Position numbers and translations under genes: made by a program. A DNA stretch of 64,000 bases from SAR324 cluster bacterium (GTDB taxonomy: Bacteria; SAR324; NAC60-12), in NCBI GenBank assembly GCA_028281495.1, contig JANQJU010000006.1:39241-103240 (forward strand). Reading direction: 5' to 3'. Below, piece after piece: positions 54,278 to 63,793 of the stretch (within the stretch, counting starts at the first letter, position 1; each line of letters starts with the position of its first letter). A model generated the notes under the pieces. It did no database searches and was not told the origin of the DNA. It saw only the letters and a program-made list of their open reading frames with translations.

Positions 54278-54979
54278 ATGCTGTCCAAATCGTCTGCACG
54301 CTATTTCTTCATTGGAGGAACGACACTGTTCTCCCTAATTTTTCTGGGGCTTACAGTCGATACTGTCCGTCAGGCTCCTGAAAGAACCAATGCCCACAAG
54401 TTGAGCGAGCCCGTGGCTCGGGGAAAGCTCATCTGGGATCAGAACAACTGTATGGGTTGCCATACGTTACTGGGAGAGGGGGCTTATTATGCTCCAGAAT
54501 TGACCAAAGTGTATGAGCGGCGGGGTGCCGCGTGGATGAAAGTTTTTTTGAAAGATCCTCAAGCTATGTTTCCCGGCCAGCGTAAGATGGTTCAATACAA
54601 CTTCAAAGAACAAGAAATTGAAGATCTGATTGCCTTCTTTCAATGGATAGGAGAGATGGATCTCAACGGATTTCCTAAAAAACCCTATCTCGCAGTCAAG
54701 GAAGCCACACAGACTCCGGTTTCCACCATGCCATCCGCGGTTTCCACCACAACCCCCAAAGTGTTTCAAGACTTGTGTGTGGCTTGTCATCAATTGAATG
54801 GGCACGGTGGCACTCTAGGACCAGCGCTGGATGGAGTAGGCCAACGCATGAGTACCCCCGAGTTAGCAACGTGGCTCAAAGATCCCAATGCGGTTAAACC
54901 TGGAACCACGATGCCTACCTTAGGGTTGAGTGATATACAGATTCAGGAATTGGCCCTGTTTTTATCCCAAACCCAATAA
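54278..54979 (+). CDS. norC: Nitric oxide reductase subunit NorC with a second haem domain
   Basis: This encodes 233 residues against about 145-150 for usual NorC. TM anchor residues 8-29, then haem site C58MGCH62 with Met104, matching NorC. A linker (PVSTMPSAVSTTTP) leads to a second cytochrome c module, C167VACH171 with Met212, which is not part of standard NorC. The extra haem could take electrons from a distant donor such as cytochrome c or NirK partners (inference). AGGAGACTGC precedes the ATG; the gene is 40 bases from norB. Confidence 0.93.
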   Translation: MLSKSSARYFFIGGTTLFSLIFLGLTVDTVRQAPERTNAHKLSEPVARGKLIWDQNNCMGCHTLLGEGAYYAPELTKVYERRGAAWMKVFLKDPQAMFPGQRKMVQYNFKEQEIEDLIAFFQWIGEMDLNGFPKKPYLAVKEATQTPVSTMPSAVSTTTPKVFQDLCVACHQLNGHGGTLGPALDGVGQRMSTPELATWLKDPNAVKPGTTMPTLGLSDIQIQELALFLSQTQ

Positions 54980-55019
54980 CGACAATTCACAACTCACCCT
55001 TTGGTTGAATGAGGTCTTC

Positions 55020-56366
55020 ATGAAATACGAATCGCAAAAAGTGGCTTATTGGTTTTTCTCGACCTGCATGCTCCTTTTCGTTCTGCAAATCCTATATGGT
55101 TTTATCATGGGGTTCGCTCATATGGGGTTTGACAATCTACACGATTTCATTCCCTTCAATGCGGCACGAGCCACACATACCAATTTGCTGGTCGTGTGGC
55201 TCCTCACTGGGTTTATGGGAGCCGCCTATTTTATTATTCCTGAAGAAGCCGATGGAGAGCTTTACTCGGTTCCAATGGCCTATATCCAGTTGGGAGCATT
55301 GGTCGTGGTGGGGGTCATTGCCATCATCGGTTTTCACCTCAATTGGTGGGAAGGACGAAAGTTTCTGGAAATCCCAAGGGGCTTAGATTTTTTAGTAGTC
55401 GCTGATGTGCTGCTCTTTTTATTCAACATTGGAATGACCATGCTCAGAGGCAAACGAAGTTCTTCCACAGCCATTGTGTTGTACTCGGGGTTGGTGTCTG
55501 CGGCATTATTGTATTTGCCCGGTATGATTTACTTCGACAATCAGTTGTTCGATTCCTATTTCCGCTGGTGGGTTGTGCACTTGTGGGTTGAAGGGGTGTG
55601 GGAACTGATCATGGGAGCGATTCTCGCTTATCTCTTGATCAAATTGACAGGCGTGGATCGAGAGGTGATTGAAAAGTGGCTATACCTGATTGTAGGCATT
55701 ACCTTCATGTCCGGTATTCTGGGGACCGGGCATCACTATTACTATATTGGTGCTCCAGAATACTGGTTAGCGGTTGGAGGCATCTTTTCTGCTCTGGAGC
55801 CTTTATCCTTTTTGGGAATGGCAATTTATGCTGTTTTTATGATGCGTAAAGGGCAACGCAACCATCCCAATAAAATTGCCCTGTTTTGGACAGTGGGCTG
55901 CGCCATCATGAGCTTTGTGGGGGCGGGTTTTCTTGGATTTGCGCACACGTTGCCTCAGGTGAACATCTGGACCCATGGAACCTTGGTCACCGCCATGCAT
56001 GGGCATCTCGCCTTCTGGGGGGCCTATGCCATGATTGTATTGGCAATTATCAGTTATGCTTTGCCCTTACTTACCGGACGTAAGCTATGGGATACGTTCT
56101 CTTCCCAATTTGCCTTCTGGACCAGCAATGTAGGAATGATCGGCATGACGGGAGCATTTGCAGTTGCCGGGATTGCCCAGGTTTATCTGGAGCGAATTTC
56201 GGGGATGGATTTCCTAAGGGTCCAGGAAGAACTCGAAGTCCATTTTTTTGGTCTGATACTGGCGGCTAGTTTGTTCACGGTGGGCATTGGTTTTTTCATT
56301 CACAATTTTATTCGCTATGGCACTCCCGTCGAGCACACGGGAGTGGTGGAAGAGGTGTATTCGTGA
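55020..56366 (+). CDS. norB: Nitric oxide reductase catalytic subunit NorB (cNOR)
   Basis: This encodes 448 residues from ATG 55020 with GAGGTCTTC upstream (an earlier frame start at 54930 lies inside norC). Twelve membrane segments and the haem-copper superfamily residues are present: HTNLLV (first haem His), VVHLWVEGVWE (FeB His and the NOR-specific Glu), GTGHHYYY (two FeB His) and HGTLVTAMHGHLAFWG (haem ligands). The Glu after the first His of WVEG is a cNOR marker; no extra N-terminal quinol domain is present, so this is the cytochrome c type. It forms N2O from NO. Confidence 0.96.
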   Translation: MKYESQKVAYWFFSTCMLLFVLQILYGFIMGFAHMGFDNLHDFIPFNAARATHTNLLVVWLLTGFMGAAYFIIPEEADGELYSVPMAYIQLGALVVVGVIAIIGFHLNWWEGRKFLEIPRGLDFLVVADVLLFLFNIGMTMLRGKRSSSTAIVLYSGLVSAALLYLPGMIYFDNQLFDSYFRWWVVHLWVEGVWELIMGAILAYLLIKLTGVDREVIEKWLYLIVGITFMSGILGTGHHYYYIGAPEYWLAVGGIFSALEPLSFLGMAIYAVFMMRKGQRNHPNKIALFWTVGCAIMSFVGAGFLGFAHTLPQVNIWTHGTLVTAMHGHLAFWGAYAMIVLAIISYALPLLTGRKLWDTFSSQFAFWTSNVGMIGMTGAFAVAGIAQVYLERISGMDFLRVQEELEVHFFGLILAASLFTVGIGFFIHNFIRYGTPVEHTGVVEEVYS

Positions 56367-57139
56367 ACCCAACGCCCTTTTATCAGGAAATCCAGGATGA
56401 AGTCGTGGTCTTTGAGAAAGCATGGCACAATCAGCTGCCCTTGATGCTCAAAGGCCCTACCGGTTGCGGCAAATCCCGGTTTGTAGAGTACATGGCAGCT
56501 CGACTTCAAAGGCCTTTGGTCACAGTCGCTTGCCATGATGATACCGGAGCAACGGACCTCTTAGGGCGCTACATCTTGCAGGGTGGAGAAACCATTTGGC
56601 AGGATGGTCCGCTGAGTCGGGCTTTGCGCCAAGGAGCAATTTTATATCTTGACGAAGTGGCCGAAGCTCGACCCGATGTGTTGGTTGTCATCCATCCGCT
56701 ATCAGATTTTCGGCGGACAATTTTTATCGACCGACACAATGAAGAACTGAAAGCCCCTCCAGAATTTATGCTCGTGGTCTCGTTCAACCCCGGATACCAA
56801 AATGTCTTGAAAGACCTCAAACCCTCCACCCGGCAACGTTTCATTGGATTACAATTCCAGTACCCCCCTGCCGAAATAGAAGTAGAAATCATCGTCCAGG
56901 AAAGTGGTATTGATTCTAAAACTGCTGCTAAACTGGTCAAGCTAGGGGGGCAGTTGAGAGCGGCCCATTCCTTGGGCTTGAGCGATAGTCCATCAACGCG
57001 ACTGCTCGTCGATGCCGCTTTGTTGATTCGTTCCGATCTATACGCCCGGCAAGCGTGTAATGTCGCCATTGTACAGCCTTTGACGGATGACTTGGAAATC
57101 GCACAAACCATGAACGATATGGCAGCCTTGTTATTTTGA
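56363..57139 (+). CDS. norQ: AAA+ chaperone NorQ (CbbQ family)
   Basis: This encodes 258 residues. The GTG start overlaps the norB stop by four bases (GTGA). Walker A is GPTGCGKS (31-38), Walker B ILYLDEV (92-98), sensor 1 VVSFNPG and an arginine finger in STRQRF. It belongs to the MoxR/CbbQ group and works with NorD to insert non-haem iron or activate NorCB. Order norC-norB-norQ-norD is the classical arrangement. Confidence 0.93.
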   Translation: MNPTPFYQEIQDEVVVFEKAWHNQLPLMLKGPTGCGKSRFVEYMAARLQRPLVTVACHDDTGATDLLGRYILQGGETIWQDGPLSRALRQGAILYLDEVAEARPDVLVVIHPLSDFRRTIFIDRHNEELKAPPEFMLVVSFNPGYQNVLKDLKPSTRQRFIGLQFQYPPAEIEVEIIVQESGIDSKTAAKLVKLGGQLRAAHSLGLSDSPSTRLLVDAALLIRSDLYARQACNVAIVQPLTDDLEIAQTMNDMAALLF

Positions 57140-57147
57140 AGGGAAAC

Positions 57148-59064
57148 ATGGACTTCGATCTATCGTGGGAAGTCAAACTGTTTTCATTTTTCGAAAACGT
57201 CTGGGGACGATGGAAAGCCTCGAATGCCACAGGCCCTGATCAAGCAGCAGGCGTTTCCTTTGATGAGGTCGAGACTCGTCTCATTTTTTTAGCAAGAGCA
57301 CTTTGTGCATTCAACATTCAGTTGAAAACAGGCGCCGATGCGGGAGGGGTCCATGGGGATTTGTTTATATTGCCAAAAAAGATGCTTATCTGTGACCAAC
57401 CCGCCCTGAACCGCAAAGCTTGGATCTACCGAATTTGGTTCATGTCCGCAGTCTGGAAACACCACAACTTTCTTTCCGGTTCTGAATCCGAGCTAGAAGG
57501 TTTTGTTACCTGTTGTCTTGCCATACGCGAACATCTGAAGACCTTAAAAACCGCCAGTCGTCAATCCTTTGACGAGATGCGCGATTTCATTCAACAGGAA
57601 TGGGCTTACCGCCATCCTCCCCAGGAACTGGCGTCCCAACGTTTGGAACAATTATTACGTTGGGCTGTGTTTGAACCGGCGACGGAATGGGAAGTTGAGC
57701 TAGGAACTCAAGAATCGCAAACCATCTCCAACATTGTGTCATTATTAGAAATACAACCGCATCGTTTCAATGGAAAAATTCCGTCACCTCTCATGCTTTT
57801 TGGGCGGTTAATGACGGTTGGCGCCTCGCTCAATGCAGCTCCTTCTCAAGAAGCAGAATCTCCTCCTTCCGCCACAGAATTTCCAGAGGGCACAGAACAT
57901 GAGGCCCCTGCAATGGATGAGGTACAACGGGCTAGATTTTCTAAGAAGGACCAAGAGGATGCTGTCTTGCTGCATACCTTTGAGAAAGTAGAATGCCTCG
58001 ATGATTATAATGGGCTTGCTCGTGATTTTGATGGGTCCGACGAAATGGATGAACACCTAGACGCTATGCAAGAACTCAAACTGCGGCATGTGATTCGTAG
58101 CCAGGAACAAACCCACTCGATTTACCGAGCAGATCTGCGTCTTCATACCGCAGTAGGCGATCTAGAGGATTCCAGCCAGCAGGGAATACCGTATCCAGAA
58201 TGGGATGGAAAACTCAGAGCTTACAAACCCGCTTGGTGTCAGGTCTTTCCCTCCTTAGCCGTGGGTGCTTCTGACAATGGTTGGCAACAGAGGGTCATTC
58301 AGCAGCAACGACAGACGATTCAGCGTTTACGGCAACAATTGGAGCCACTACGGAGTACCCGACGGTTTGTCAATCGACAACGGGATGGGGAACGGATCGA
58401 CATCGATACTTTGGTCGACAATTGCAGCTTGTTGCATGCCAGACAAACACCATCGGAACGCGTTTATCTTCAAAAGAAAAAACAAAATCGAAACATTGCG
58501 ACCCTCATCCTCATCGATTTGAGCCTCTCTGCGGACAGCTACGTTCAGGGGCGGAAAATTCTTGAAGTCTGTAAAGAGTCGTTGGTGGTGCTAGGCCATG
58601 TACTGGAACGACTGGATGATCGTGTGGAAGTGGCAGGGTTTTACAGTTCCACCCGCAAATCGTGCCATTATCTCACACTCAAGAAACCGGAAGAACCCTG
58701 GACGGTTCTGCCTCAACGGTTGGGAACGCTGGAATCGCAGGGTTACACTCGAATCGGCCCAGCCCTACGGCATGCCACTCACCGTATCCAGCAAATGCAG
58801 TCTCGCAAAAAGCTTATTTTGCTGATGTCGGATGGCAAACCCAATGACTATGACCGGTATGAGGGGCTGTATGGTATTCAAGATATTCGCCAAGCTATTC
58901 GAGAAGCAAAACGCTTGGATATTCAAATATTTGCATTAGCCATCAGCCATCAGGCTTATGACTACCTTCCCGCCATGTTGGGACATCGACAGTTTGCTGT
59001 CGTTAAACAACCCGAAGATTTACCGCAGTCCTTGGGACACGTGTATCAGCAACTTTTTCGATAA
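57148..59064 (+). CDS. norD: NorD, VWA-domain activator of NO reductase
   Basis: This encodes 638 residues from ATG 57148 (AAGGGAAAC upstream; a TTG four codons earlier is less likely). The N-terminal half is helical with QQEWAYRHPPQELA. Residues about 450-635 are a VWA domain with MIDAS residues DLSLSAD, Thr in the GYTRIGPA loop and Asp in MSDGKPND. NorD couples with NorQ in the activation of NorCB. The intervening region has a charged linker. It is the last gene of the nir/nor operon. Confidence 0.92.
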   Translation: MDFDLSWEVKLFSFFENVWGRWKASNATGPDQAAGVSFDEVETRLIFLARALCAFNIQLKTGADAGGVHGDLFILPKKMLICDQPALNRKAWIYRIWFMSAVWKHHNFLSGSESELEGFVTCCLAIREHLKTLKTASRQSFDEMRDFIQQEWAYRHPPQELASQRLEQLLRWAVFEPATEWEVELGTQESQTISNIVSLLEIQPHRFNGKIPSPLMLFGRLMTVGASLNAAPSQEAESPPSATEFPEGTEHEAPAMDEVQRARFSKKDQEDAVLLHTFEKVECLDDYNGLARDFDGSDEMDEHLDAMQELKLRHVIRSQEQTHSIYRADLRLHTAVGDLEDSSQQGIPYPEWDGKLRAYKPAWCQVFPSLAVGASDNGWQQRVIQQQRQTIQRLRQQLEPLRSTRRFVNRQRDGERIDIDTLVDNCSLLHARQTPSERVYLQKKKQNRNIATLILIDLSLSADSYVQGRKILEVCKESLVVLGHVLERLDDRVEVAGFYSSTRKSCHYLTLKKPEEPWTVLPQRLGTLESQGYTRIGPALRHATHRIQQMQSRKKLILLMSDGKPNDYDRYEGLYGIQDIRQAIREAKRLDIQIFALAISHQAYDYLPAMLGHRQFAVVKQPEDLPQSLGHVYQQLFR

Positions 59065-59075
59065 ATAGAAGAGCC

Positions 59076-59210
59076 TTATTTAAGCGTGCATGCGTTTGCC
59101 GCTATGAAAGTTTCAATGGTCTCCTGAAAATTCAGAAATTTGGTTTTCTCAAGATTTTCAGTGTAATGGTTCGCAAAGTACTGAGGAATTCCCCCAAACT
59201 TAAACCCCAT
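59076..59210 (-). CDS. Possible 44-residue ORF (MGFKFGGIP...)
   Basis: ATG 59210 has AGGGGG three bases upstream on the minus strand and the frame reads MGFKFGGIPQYFANHYTEN with no stop until 59076. It has the codon usage of a real coding segment but no recognised domain; it may be the remnant of a longer gene. It runs against norD, converging with it. Confidence 0.35.
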   Translation of the reverse strand: MGFKFGGIPQYFANHYTENLEKTKFLNFQETIETFIAANACTLK

Positions 59211-59495
59211 CAACCCCCTATGTATGCTAATCTCCAGTAGGGAAGTTATGGACGAATCACTTATCAAGACGCAGAATTTTTATAAATTAGGCCAATCATT
59301 ATAGTTTTTATTTTTCATAACGAATTTGATGAGGATTTTTTCCTAAAATTTTATTTTAGATAGAATTACATTATTCAATTAAGCTACTGAAATTTTTAAT
59401 ATAAATGTGTTAGCTATTGGAGATTAACAAACATACTGTTAATCCATTTTTTCAGGGAAATCTTAAACAATAACTCTATCTAAAAAGAGGTTTTT
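59211..59495. other. AT-rich intergenic region, no supported gene
   Basis: The 285 bases contain only short AT-rich stretches and no Shine-Dalgarno-associated frame. The last 100 bases probably hold the promoter of the small secreted protein gene, but no consensus could be picked. Confidence 0.5.
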
Positions 59496-59870
59496 ATGAA
59501 AAAACTAATGATTGCTGCATTCTGTTTATTCCTTTCAGTTCCTGCGATGGCTACAGGGTGGACCAATTGGTTTACGATTGATAGTTTAAAATTCGTCTAT
59601 GACGGAGTAGAAAGCGCTTCAAGTCAAAGTGGGTCACTGATAATAATCCCCGTAGGAACGGTTGAAAATACCGTTTCGTGCTCCACTACTGATGGCTATC
59701 TACGTAGTGACATCGCACCTAGCTCAACCACTGGAGATGCTTCAAACCGTTTGGCATTTGATAAGCTGGCGACGTTGGCTTATACCGCAGGGTGGCAAGC
59801 CAGAGTTTATCTGAGCGATTGCCAATACAATCGTCCTCGATTCAAAGCCCTAGAAATCAAAAAGCCTTAA
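59496..59870 (+). CDS. Small secreted protein, two cysteines, unknown function
   Basis: This encodes 124 residues. MKKLMIAAFCLFLSVPAMA is a clear signal peptide with cleavage after AMA, giving a mature protein of about 105 residues. Mature Cys residues (SCSTTDG and SDCQYNR) could form one disulfide. GAGG precedes the ATG. The mature part is beta-rich with repeated Thr/Ser. It has no recognised family and stands alone. Confidence 0.75.
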   Translation: MKKLMIAAFCLFLSVPAMATGWTNWFTIDSLKFVYDGVESASSQSGSLIIIPVGTVENTVSCSTTDGYLRSDIAPSSTTGDASNRLAFDKLATLAYTAGWQARVYLSDCQYNRPRFKALEIKKP

Positions 59871-59911
59871 TACGACTTCTGCCGAGCACTATCCAAATCC
59901 GCTTTGGTAGC

Positions 59912-59976
59912 CTGAGTCTGAGCCTGAGTCTGAGAGTGAGAGTGATCCTCTCCTAAGAACTTTTGGGAGAGGGTCA
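59912..59976 (+). repeat. Hexamer repeat followed by a hairpin
   Basis: CTGAGT/C units occur four times, then GTGAGA units (59912-59942), followed by a hairpin TGATCCTCTCC (59943-59953) / GGGAGAGGGTCA (59965-59976). It lies 40 bases after the small secreted protein gene. There is no U tract, so it acts at most as a weak terminator. Confidence 0.5.
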
Positions 59977-60004
59977 ATTATAGCGAACGGTGCTTACCAT
60001 CGGA

Positions 60005-60499
60005 TCATGGATGGTTTTCAACGAAATTTTTAACTCGCGCAATGACCTTTCGCTGTTGAAAGTAGTTAATATACGAAAGAAGGCGTGTGTGAATTCGCTG
60101 CCATAACGAATGGACACCGTTCGCGTACATTATTGTGTCTACGATTGTTTTACCATTTTGCTCTTTGAATGACATACTGCACACCATAGACTCCCAAGGC
60201 AGAAACGAACCACTTTGGAGGTTTCCTGTCGAGTCTATGATCCGATACGTGTAACTAAATTCTGCTGTTTCTGGGCGATTGATCTTTTCAAGCGCAATTA
60301 TAGTTTTCGCTCCTTTTCTATACGCATCTAACGACAAGACGTATGTCTTTCCTATTTCCTCCGGATGTCGCTGATCAGAAGTGCAGTTCCCGACTGAAAA
60401 TAGATTGATCTGTGTTTGCAACATCTCCAGATCCATTACCTGGCTAAACGCTTCTTCGCGTGGGACATCAAGAGTGTAGGTGTATTGGAGATATTTCAT
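60005..60499 (-). CDS. SRPBCC-like (START/polyketide cyclase fold) protein
   Basis: This encodes 164 residues. The start YLQYTYTLDVPREEAFSQVMDLE matches the SRPBCC fold opening (strand, then VPxEEAFxxVxD helix) and a long C-terminal helix (RIHTRLLSYINYFQQRKVIARVKNF). Ligand not known. It lies 25 bases after the stop of the secreted hydrolase gene in the same direction, so the two may be co-transcribed; the ribosome site is weak. Confidence 0.65.
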   Translation of the reverse strand: MKYLQYTYTLDVPREEAFSQVMDLEMLQTQINLFSVGNCTSDQRHPEEIGKTYVLSLDAYRKGAKTIIALEKINRPETAEFSYTYRIIDSTGNLQSGSFLPWESMVCSMSFKEQNGKTIVDTIMYANGVHSLWQRIHTRLLSYINYFQQRKVIARVKNFVENHP

Positions 60500-60524
60500 G
60501 TTTTTAGATCAAGCTGGTGTCCGG

Positions 60525-61868
60525 TTATTGAGGGCGGTGAAGCTCCATCCCCAACGAAAGCCGGTTGGGAAATCCTTTCCAAGGCGTCCTCAATTGGCCG
60601 GAAGCGTCTGTTGTTTGATTCGATTCAAACGGTAGATCGAGGTAAGTGCAACGATCTTTTATATCTTTTACATAGCAGTCCAAAAAAGCGGTGGCGAAAT
60701 GTTTATTGATGCCATTGATGACTTCCACATTCCAAGCACCTTCCGCATAGCGCTCATATTCTTCAAAGGGATCCCGAGAAACACTCAAAGGCGGATGCCC
60801 TGCCACATTGTGCCGCGCATTTTGATACACCAGCATATAACGATCTGGTTGGGTCATGCCATCATAGAGAGTTTTCACACCTTTTTCATAACCAGAAATA
60901 TCGTCTTGATCACCCGTAATCAAAAACGTCGGCACTTGCATGGCGGCTAAATCGTCAGCATTGAAGAAACCGTATTGAGCCCCCCAAGGAGAAATGGGCA
61001 TGGCGGCTTTCCAACGAGAATCGACCTCGTCAACACCGGTTTTGCCTCCAGCACATGAATTCAATAAAGACGGCAACTGTTTTGCAGCTTTTTCGGGAAA
61101 GCCTAGCGACTGCAAGTTGTCTGCATTGAAATTATAACACCCTCCAATGGTATTCACGGTTCCAAATCCACCAAAAGAGTGGCCAATGACCGCGGCTCGA
61201 TTGGCATCGACTTTTCCTTTTAAAAAATGTTGATCCGCTGCAAAATGTTCGAGAACAAACTGATTGTCACGAGCACGATTCACCACTGAATTTATGAAGC
61301 CATGGAAAGGAACGTCTGAAGCATTCGATTCAACATGAGTGGAACCGGTGTGATCAATCGCTGCGACCACATAACCGTGAGATGCTAAATGTTCTCCAAA
61401 GTAATACATATAGGTTCGATATCCTGGAAAACCGTGAGAGACCACGACTAAAGCATAAGCGGATCCCTGTTTGGGGTTCGCATTTCGGAATGCAGTTCCT
61501 TGAATTGAAAAAGCTCGTTTGCCTCTTGTTTCATTTTCATAAGTGGCCTGTTGATCGTGTGGGGTGACTTCGGCAGGATACCAAACCTCCAAAGTTAAGG
61601 CACGGTCTGTTCTTTTGAGTGGAGGGATGATTTGATTATTAGTCGGAATATCTAATTGGTTAGGATTGGTTGCGGTGACTGTTCTCACTCCCACATGGTA
61701 TGGCCCAGGGGCGGCGAGTTCTGGCATGGCGACAGGTGGAAGATGATAGAGTTGTTCTGGTACCAAATGGCTCGTTTTAGCCTCAACGAGAGCGAAAGCA
61801 CTTGGAATGATCAAAGTGGCAACCCAATAAATTGTGATCTTAATCAGAGCAGAGCATGTTGTTTTCAT
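60525..61868 (-). CDS. Secreted alpha/beta hydrolase, PAF-acetylhydrolase-like
   Basis: This encodes 447 residues with an N-terminal signal segment of about 30 residues (ending AFALVEA). VVVSHGFPGYRTYMYYFG and DHTGSTH form the oxyanion region, GHSFGGFG has the nucleophile Ser, and ITGDQDDISG plus RHNVAGH give Asp and His. Three possible disulfide Cys are present in the NSCAGG area. The pattern is of the platelet-activating-factor acetylhydrolase/dienelactone group. GGAG precedes the ATG. Substrate not known; ester hydrolysis in the periplasm is likely. Confidence 0.82.
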   Translation of the reverse strand: MKTTCSALIKITIYWVATLIIPSAFALVEAKTSHLVPEQLYHLPPVAMPELAAPGPYHVGVRTVTATNPNQLDIPTNNQIIPPLKRTDRALTLEVWYPAEVTPHDQQATYENETRGKRAFSIQGTAFRNANPKQGSAYALVVVSHGFPGYRTYMYYFGEHLASHGYVVAAIDHTGSTHVESNASDVPFHGFINSVVNRARDNQFVLEHFAADQHFLKGKVDANRAAVIGHSFGGFGTVNTIGGCYNFNADNLQSLGFPEKAAKQLPSLLNSCAGGKTGVDEVDSRWKAAMPISPWGAQYGFFNADDLAAMQVPTFLITGDQDDISGYEKGVKTLYDGMTQPDRYMLVYQNARHNVAGHPPLSVSRDPFEEYERYAEGAWNVEVINGINKHFATAFLDCYVKDIKDRCTYLDLPFESNQTTDASGQLRTPWKGFPNRLSLGMELHRPQ

Positions 61869-62038
61869 CGGTGGATCTCCTTATTTCATGTCAACGAATT
61901 CGACAGGGCATTCTTATATTTCTCAATTTTTCCGGATGCCCCGATCTGGGATACAGAATGTTGTTCAACACCTAGTGAGCGTCAGCAGTGCTCACGGAGA
62001 ACAGGCTATCGTTGAGGGAAAAGTGGGTATAGGAAAAA

Positions 62039-62854
62039 TCAGACATCTTCCGAAAGATTGGAACGCTTGATCCATTCGGAAGAAGACATACCGAGGAAAA
62101 ACTTGAACTCGTTGGTGAAGTGGGATTGGTCATAATAACCCAAATCCTGACTCAAGGCAGCGCCATTGAGGGGGCATTGATACAGGGCTTGTAAGGCTTG
62201 TTGTAATCGTGTGATTCGGAAAAATGCCTTTGGAGAAAGCCCCACGTATTTGTGAAACATGCGGTTCAATTGCCGGGTACTCAGCCCGACTCGCTTGGCT
62301 AGGGCATCCACCGATTCTTGATGCGGGGTATGCCACAAGGTGTACAACAGTTGAGTTAAATGAATTGGATAACTTGGGTGGGTTGAGATGCGGAGAGATA
62401 ACCAAGCTTCAAAACAGAGAATCCGTTCTGAAAAAGATTGAGCGGCAATCATTGACTCTTTGAGAGGCTCCCCATCAAAAAACAAATCTTCCAATAAGGC
62501 TTGTTGATCTTGGAGTTCATTCAATGGAAGGCCTAACAAGACATAGGCATGCTCCGGTAGAAGAGAGATGCCAAATCGCTGCGTTCCTACTGCTTGAGTC
62601 ATCTGTAGAGTCACCTTTTTGGTGCCTGCAATAAAAGCTCGAATGGAGTTGTCGATGTATTCAAAAATTAATTGGCATCGGGAGTCGGGAATGACGGGAA
62701 CCGTCACCTCAGAGTGCGCTCCATAGATGTGGGTTTGCCAATAATAATGCACAAAACGTTGGAACGTTGGAGAAGGCGGAACGATTTGGCAATCCACACC
62801 TAAAGCCTTCCACAGCTCAAGAGGTTGCACGATATGATACTTCAACACATTCAT
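62039..62854 (-). CDS. AraC-family transcription regulator
   Basis: This encodes 271 residues. The N-terminal domain has the pattern of the DUF6597 group, with CRQLIFEYIDN and GLPLNEL. The C-terminal double HTH is VDALAKRVGLSTRQLNRMFHKYVGLSPKAFFRITRLQQAL and AALSQDLGYYDQSHFTNEFKFFLGMSSSEW. The gene is 170 bases upstream of the secreted hydrolase and in the same direction, so it may control that gene. Confidence 0.9.
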   Translation of the reverse strand: MNVLKYHIVQPLELWKALGVDCQIVPPSPTFQRFVHYYWQTHIYGAHSEVTVPVIPDSRCQLIFEYIDNSIRAFIAGTKKVTLQMTQAVGTQRFGISLLPEHAYVLLGLPLNELQDQQALLEDLFFDGEPLKESMIAAQSFSERILCFEAWLSLRISTHPSYPIHLTQLLYTLWHTPHQESVDALAKRVGLSTRQLNRMFHKYVGLSPKAFFRITRLQQALQALYQCPLNGAALSQDLGYYDQSHFTNEFKFFLGMSSSEWIKRSNLSEDV

Positions 62855-62935
62855 AAGATTCTTCTACTGGACTTGGTTTCGCAAATCTCATTATTTAATG
62901 ACACAAGCCTAGTATAGAATGTGAAGAGAAAAAAT

Positions 62936-63508
62936 TTAATTTTCAACCCTTTGTAGGTGATAAGGAGAATAAAAGCTATAACGCTCACAATTCCGATTTC
63001 CAGTGGCCTCACCTATGGTTTCTGTATTTTCTTGCACCCTGACAACAGCAAAACCTTCCCCTGAGTTGCATGTGATATTTCTACCGTTTTGCATACAATG
63101 ATAATAAGTCATTTTCGGAGGAAGCTCGTATTCGCTCCTATGTGGAATGGGTGGATCTTTTTTCCATTTGTTTTTATTTTGCTCGATAAAATATTCTGTT
63201 AGCTCAGTTTTTATTGTTTTATCTACACAAAAAACGGTGTGCTGATTTTTACCAGATTTAACGATTTGTTCCGCCTTAGCTTGGCATTTGCTAAAGTCTT
63301 CTTTTCCAAAGTGGTCTGCAAAACTTCCCCATACAAAATCGTCAAATGTAAGCTCATTTAGACAACTATTCTTCTCGCTTCTTGATGCAACGGCGGGCAA
63401 GATTTGAGACGAGAGAAGAGGATGTTCAACACTTTGTACTCCTTGGTAATCGTTACACAACATTCTTTTATTGAGTGCCAACTCTGCTGTTAGTTTTGGA
63501 AGTCGCAT
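62936..63508 (-). CDS. Hypothetical Cys-containing protein
   Basis: This encodes 190 residues; AAAGGAG lies six bases upstream of the ATG, so the start is well supported. The middle part (FDDFVWGSFADHFGKEDFSKCQAKAE) is helical and the C-terminal half has several Cys (YYHCMQNG, ITCNSG, RNCERYS). No signal peptide is visible. No family is recognised. It lies on the minus strand next to an AT-rich region and may belong to a small accessory island. Confidence 0.6.
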   Translation of the reverse strand: MRLPKLTAELALNKRMLCNDYQGVQSVEHPLLSSQILPAVASRSEKNSCLNELTFDDFVWGSFADHFGKEDFSKCQAKAEQIVKSGKNQHTVFCVDKTIKTELTEYFIEQNKNKWKKDPPIPHRSEYELPPKMTYYHCMQNGRNITCNSGEGFAVVRVQENTETIGEATGNRNCERYSFYSPYHLQRVEN

Positions 63509-63793
63509 AGTGCTCCTTTGGGCTAGAATGGTAATTTATTGAAATGTTGAGCTGGTTCACATTATCAGTTTTTTTATGTGCTGAATTGGCGGAATCTATG
63601 AAAACCTTGGGAAAAAAAGAATAGATGGGCACCGCAACACCGTAGATTTCCCCGAAATGGTCATAGATTTGTAGGTAAAATGCAGAGAATGAGCGTGTAT
63701 TATTATGATCCAGCCCTATTTTCTTTATGGAGGCTTCTCTATAATTTCCCTCATAGTTCAGTTCATTTCGAATCGATTTGTCGGAGTTATTTA

